In this document: positions 61,035 to 64,000 of the stretch, one piece after another
How positions within the stretch are numbered: position 1 is the first letter of the stretch
Layout of the letters: each line of letters starts with the position of its first letter
Source: Kingdonia uniflora
Lineage: Eukaryota; Streptophyta; Magnoliopsida; Ranunculales; Circaeasteraceae
Direction of reading: 5' to 3'
Length of the DNA: 64,000 nt
NCBI GenBank assembly: GCA_014058105.1
Contig: JACGCM010000715.1
Span: 2,232,001-2,296,000, forward strand
Program-made: the position numbers and the translations under genes
The notes under the pieces: model-generated
What the model was told of the DNA's origin: nothing
What the model saw: only the letters and a program-made list of their open reading frames with translations
The model's database searches: none

Positions 61035-61420
61035 ATCGGTTTAACTGAAGACATAAATGACCTGTAATGTGATATGTGATCGGTTTGGCCGAAGTAACAA
61101 ACAGTTTGTAATGTATAGATGACCAATTTGGTTGAAGCAATAAACGATCTGTAATATATAGATAATCAGTTTGGCTAAAGCAACAAACGATCTGAAAATG
61201 TATAGATGATCAGTTTGGCTGAAGCAACAAATGATCTGTAATGTATAGGTGACCAGTTTGGCTAAAGTAACAAACGACCTGTATAGATGATCAGTTTGGC
61301 TAAAGATACAAATGATCTGTGATGTATAAATGATCAGTTTGGCTAAAGAAACAAACGATCTGTAATGTATAGATGATCAGTTTGGCTGAAGCAACCAACG
61401 ATCTATAATCTGTATATAAA
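61035..61420. repeat. Nine-unit tandem repeat (about 42 bp) between pol and antisense gene, Tat 4
   Basis: Units follow the pattern GAT(G/C)A(T/C)CAGTTTGGCTRAAG, then (C/T)AACAAACGATCTGTAATG and TATA. The unit length is about a quarter of that in Tat 2 and 3. This is the convergence zone of sense and antisense genes. It is a plain tandem array without unique spacers. Confidence 0.88.
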
Positions 61421-61639
61421 AATTCTTGTTGGATATACTAGAAAAGTACTATAATATAGGGGAATCGAACACAAGAATTTCATTGGTATAAGATTGACAT
61501 AAGATGAATGTGTTTGATAGAGTACTGTATGAAATAGTAGAAAGTACTCAGATGTATGGGGATCAAACATAAGTCTTTCATTAATGTAAGATCGTCATAC
61601 AAGATGATAGATTGATTACAAAAAAGTACACTGTGATAG

Positions 61640-63232
61640 ATTATTATTTGTAATACAGCTTCAATCTCCTCGTGTTCTAAGGATTCGGTATTCGTTCTCC
61701 GTGTTCAGTGGCGAGATGGTAAGAGCAAAAGCCACTTTTTCCAATAATGGCAAAAGGGCCTTCCTAATTTTTAGGCAGTTTCCCCACATTAACTTCTTTT
61801 TTGTGTTTGGGAATTTCTCGTAGGACAAGGTCTATGATTTCAAACTCGCTATGACGAACGCGTTTGTTGTAAGATCAGGCTAAAGCTTGGTGGTATCTTC
61901 GCAAATTCATGATTGTTCTGTCCCATGTCTCCTTAATCCAATTCATGTTACATGTCAATTGGAATTTATTTTCCTCATCTGTCATGGTATGGTCCTATAT
62001 TGGGTAATGATACTTAGTGGGGATGATTGCTTCTATACCATAAACCAGGAGGAATGGTGTGCATCCAGTTGATACTCGAGGTGTTATTCGATATGCTGAT
62101 AATACATGTAGCAATTCCTGGACCCAATTACCCTTCTTTTTTGTCAAGCACTTTTTGATTCTATCTACGATAGTACGATTAGTAATTTTGGCCTGACCAT
62201 TACCTTGTAGGTAATACGAATTGGAAGGATAGTATATGATGTTGCACTGATTAAGGAATTTGACGACTCTGGAGCCAACGAACTGAGGTCCATTATCGAT
62301 TCTGATAAGATGGGGGCAGCCAAAACAGATAATGATAGTTTCCCATATAAATTTGATGACTTCTTCTTCACGTGTTCGACACAGAGGGACCACTTCTACC
62401 CATTTAATGAAGTAATCCGCTAGAATGGAGTTCCAAGGCTGGAGATCGAATTTGGGGGCCATTTCTTTGGCAGACATTGCATTTGCTATCGAGTTCAATG
62501 GCTTGAGCTTTCATTTTAGGCCAAAAGACACATTGAGTAAGAGCTCGATTGGCTAGAAATCGTCATGCTGCATGGGAACCACAAGTGCCTTCATGAAGTT
62601 CATGCAAAAAATTTTAAGCTTCTTTGTTGGATAAGCACTCAAGATATGGTCCTGTGACCAAAATTTTGCAAAGGAGGTCGTCTTCCACGATGTATCGCTT
62701 AACATTATCAAGCACGCGTCTCCTTTCAGTGGGATCTGTAGGGAGTTTTCCATCAAATGTGTTTTTAGTTCCAATGCACTTAAGGAAAGGTCATCTCCAA
62801 TCATCCTCGTCCTCTTCAATGCCCCCAGTATTAACAGAATTTGAGCTTATGATGTTAATGTTAGGGGTGGATAATACTTCGATCTAGAGATATCGAGCTT
62901 CTGTGCCAAGGATTCCTGCGAGATAATTGAGAGAATCAGAATGTTTATTTTCTCCGTGCGGTAAATGTTCGATAGTAATCCTCTTGAATCTGCGCATTCT
63001 GTCGGCTACTCCTACTGCGTAATCAATCATCTTTCCAATCTTCTGGAATTTTTTTGTGTAATGGTTCAAAATGAGTAAAGAGTCTGTGTATACAGACAAC
63101 TCAAAGACTCTAATCTCGAGAGACATATCCAAACCGCGAATTATTGCATCATACTCGGCCACATTATTGGTAGCTTCGAAATTGAGTCTAATTGCTTTCT
63201 CGATCCTGTCATTAGAATGTGTGATAAGCATG
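61640..63232 (-). pseudogene. Tat 4 archaeal-type RNase H and integrase
   Basis: RNase H from 63231 leftward: NFEATNNVAEYDAIIRGLDM, YTDSLLILNHY and LPHGENKHSDSLNYLAG. Integrase zinc-finger remnant CNVCQRNGP is near 62480. A deletion then removes the first catalytic aspartate region, joining to ADYFIKWVEVVPL. The second aspartate is intact in RIDNGPQFVGS (62310-62278). GNGQAKITNRT has lysine for the catalytic glutamate. The C-terminal half contains KKGNWVQELLHVLSAYR. The open stretch 61995-62498 is 167 codons. It begins at a junction inside RNase H. Confidence 0.87.
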
Positions 63233-63237
63233 CTTTA

Positions 63238-64000
63238 CTGGCTCGACCAGAAAAATACTATTTTTGCTTTCACCAATGCTTTACTGGTTGATGGAAGGGC
63301 GAAGGAGTATCTTGTCCTGAACAAGCCAACAACTCTGGAGGACATGATCAAAAAATTCAAAGAGTATATTGACCTATAAAGAATGGTGTCTGACAGGCAG
63401 AAACCTCAGAAGTCAACATTGACAGCTCGAGATCAATCTACGGGCCAAGATTTCAACCGTGCTATTGATCAGGGAGGAGACAGGAAACATACAAAATCTA
63501 ATGACGGGCAACCTCGGAAGGGCAGTAACTTGCCAAAACCCTGCCTTCCCAAGATAAACAAAACTATAACCCGCATGTATCCTATACTTTAGAAGGATAG
63601 ATTTTTTTTAAATGCACAGTGTCTCAAGCCTATTGATAACAAACCTTACTGTATCTACCACAAGGTTCGCCATCATGAGATCGAACATTGTTTTGTCCTA
63701 CAATGACAGTTAAAGTACATCTTTGCAGATGGACGAATGTATTAATACATTATAGACGTTGAAAGTTACAAGAATGGGAGTTACAAACTTCCTACAAAAG
63801 CTGTACAATCTGAAGAACCAACAGGAGAGAAACATTTATACCATGTATCCCTTAGCTAGTTCGTTGTGACTCAAATCATCAACTAATCGAATAGAATCAA
63901 AAGGCAATGAGTTAACCAATGTCATGACCTATCCATAAAAGATAAAGAAGCTCATTAACTTCCCGTATCCAGCTCTCAGCGAACATGAATTTTTTTGGAT
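63238..64000 (+). pseudogene. Tat gag fragment in opposite orientation
   Basis: Plus-strand gag C-terminal part aligning with 37050-37760 of Tat 3: LDQKNTIFAFTNALLVDG, EYLVLNKPTTLEDMIKK, then YCIYHKVRHHEIEHC, a C-x2-H-x4-H-x4-C metal-binding motif with all ligands, and EKHLYHVSLS near the window edge. The start is abrupt at 63238, only a few bases from the truncated minus-strand RNase H. Stops are near 63377 and 63590. Confidence 0.85.

Larger units (their letters stand above)
52187..63232 (-). mobile_element. Tat-lineage Ty3/gypsy element 4, truncated
   Basis: Minus-strand element with a 3' LTR at the left (about 52187-52951), the antisense module on the plus strand (53285-60824), a tandem-repeat zone (61035-61420) and integrase and archaeal-type RNase H to 63232. 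There it stops at a junction with a plus-strand gag fragment. It is more diverged from Tat 2 and 3 than these are from each other: antisense exon boundaries differ, the small gene is duplicated and integrase has a deletion. No 5' LTR is in the window. Confidence 0.85.

Noticed and set aside
61035..61420. CRISPR-like regular repeat
   Set aside because: Units are contiguous and imperfect with no unique spacers, and the context is a plant retrotransposon.

Overview
This window is a block of nested plant transposable elements with no recognisable host gene. It points to a large, repeat-rich flowering-plant genome: there are Ty3/gypsy elements of the Tat lineage (with the extra archaeal-type RNase H), Ty1/copia elements, a plant LINE with a terminal RNase H, and hAT-like and Harbinger-like non-autonomous DNA elements. 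The species cannot be named from the sequence. Almost every coding region carries stops and frameshifts.

Layout. 1-4778: 3' part of Tat element 1 (+), ending in an LTR at 4190-4778. 4826-6007: Harbinger-like element with TAA duplications. About 6015-7530: decayed LINE 3' end. 8404-8963: hAT-like element with 8-bp duplication CAAAGGGG. 9195-31618: copia element 1 (+), split by a hAT-like element (15933-31195, duplication GAGGTTTT), which is itself split by the complete Tat element 2 (17003-31110, minus strand, duplication GGGCG). 31694-32319: SIRE-like copia gag (+). 32320-50923: SIRE-like copia material bounded by two LTRs in opposite orientations, interrupted by the complete Tat element 3 (35334-49393, +, duplication CCAAG). 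51124-51479: small MITE. About 52187-63232: Tat element 4 (minus), truncated at an inverted junction. 63238-64000: a Tat gag fragment on the plus strand.

The most interesting content is a two-gene module carried in antisense between pol and the 3' LTR of all four Tat elements. One gene is a single-exon reading frame of about 120 codons (start MxTRSQ, end CFxC). The other is a spliced gene of about 1,150 codons: six exons where it is complete (elements 2 and 3), with matching exon lengths and GT-AG introns. It begins with M-S-x-G, carries a domain resembling the plant 'putative gypsy-type transposon' family, and ends in long coiled coils. Gag-pol (sense) and this module (antisense) converge on a tandem-repeat zone whose repeat unit differs in each element. 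Introns can persist because the transposing RNA is the opposite strand.

Other points: a helically phased array of TATTCGAATA palindromes in the SIRE-like LTRs; LTR divergence that conflicts with nesting order; a fold-back duplication inside Tat 3; the same loss of the integrase catalytic glutamate in three Tat copies, explicable by CpG decay; and inverted self-junctions in two families. Percent identities quoted are hand counts from the text and approximate.
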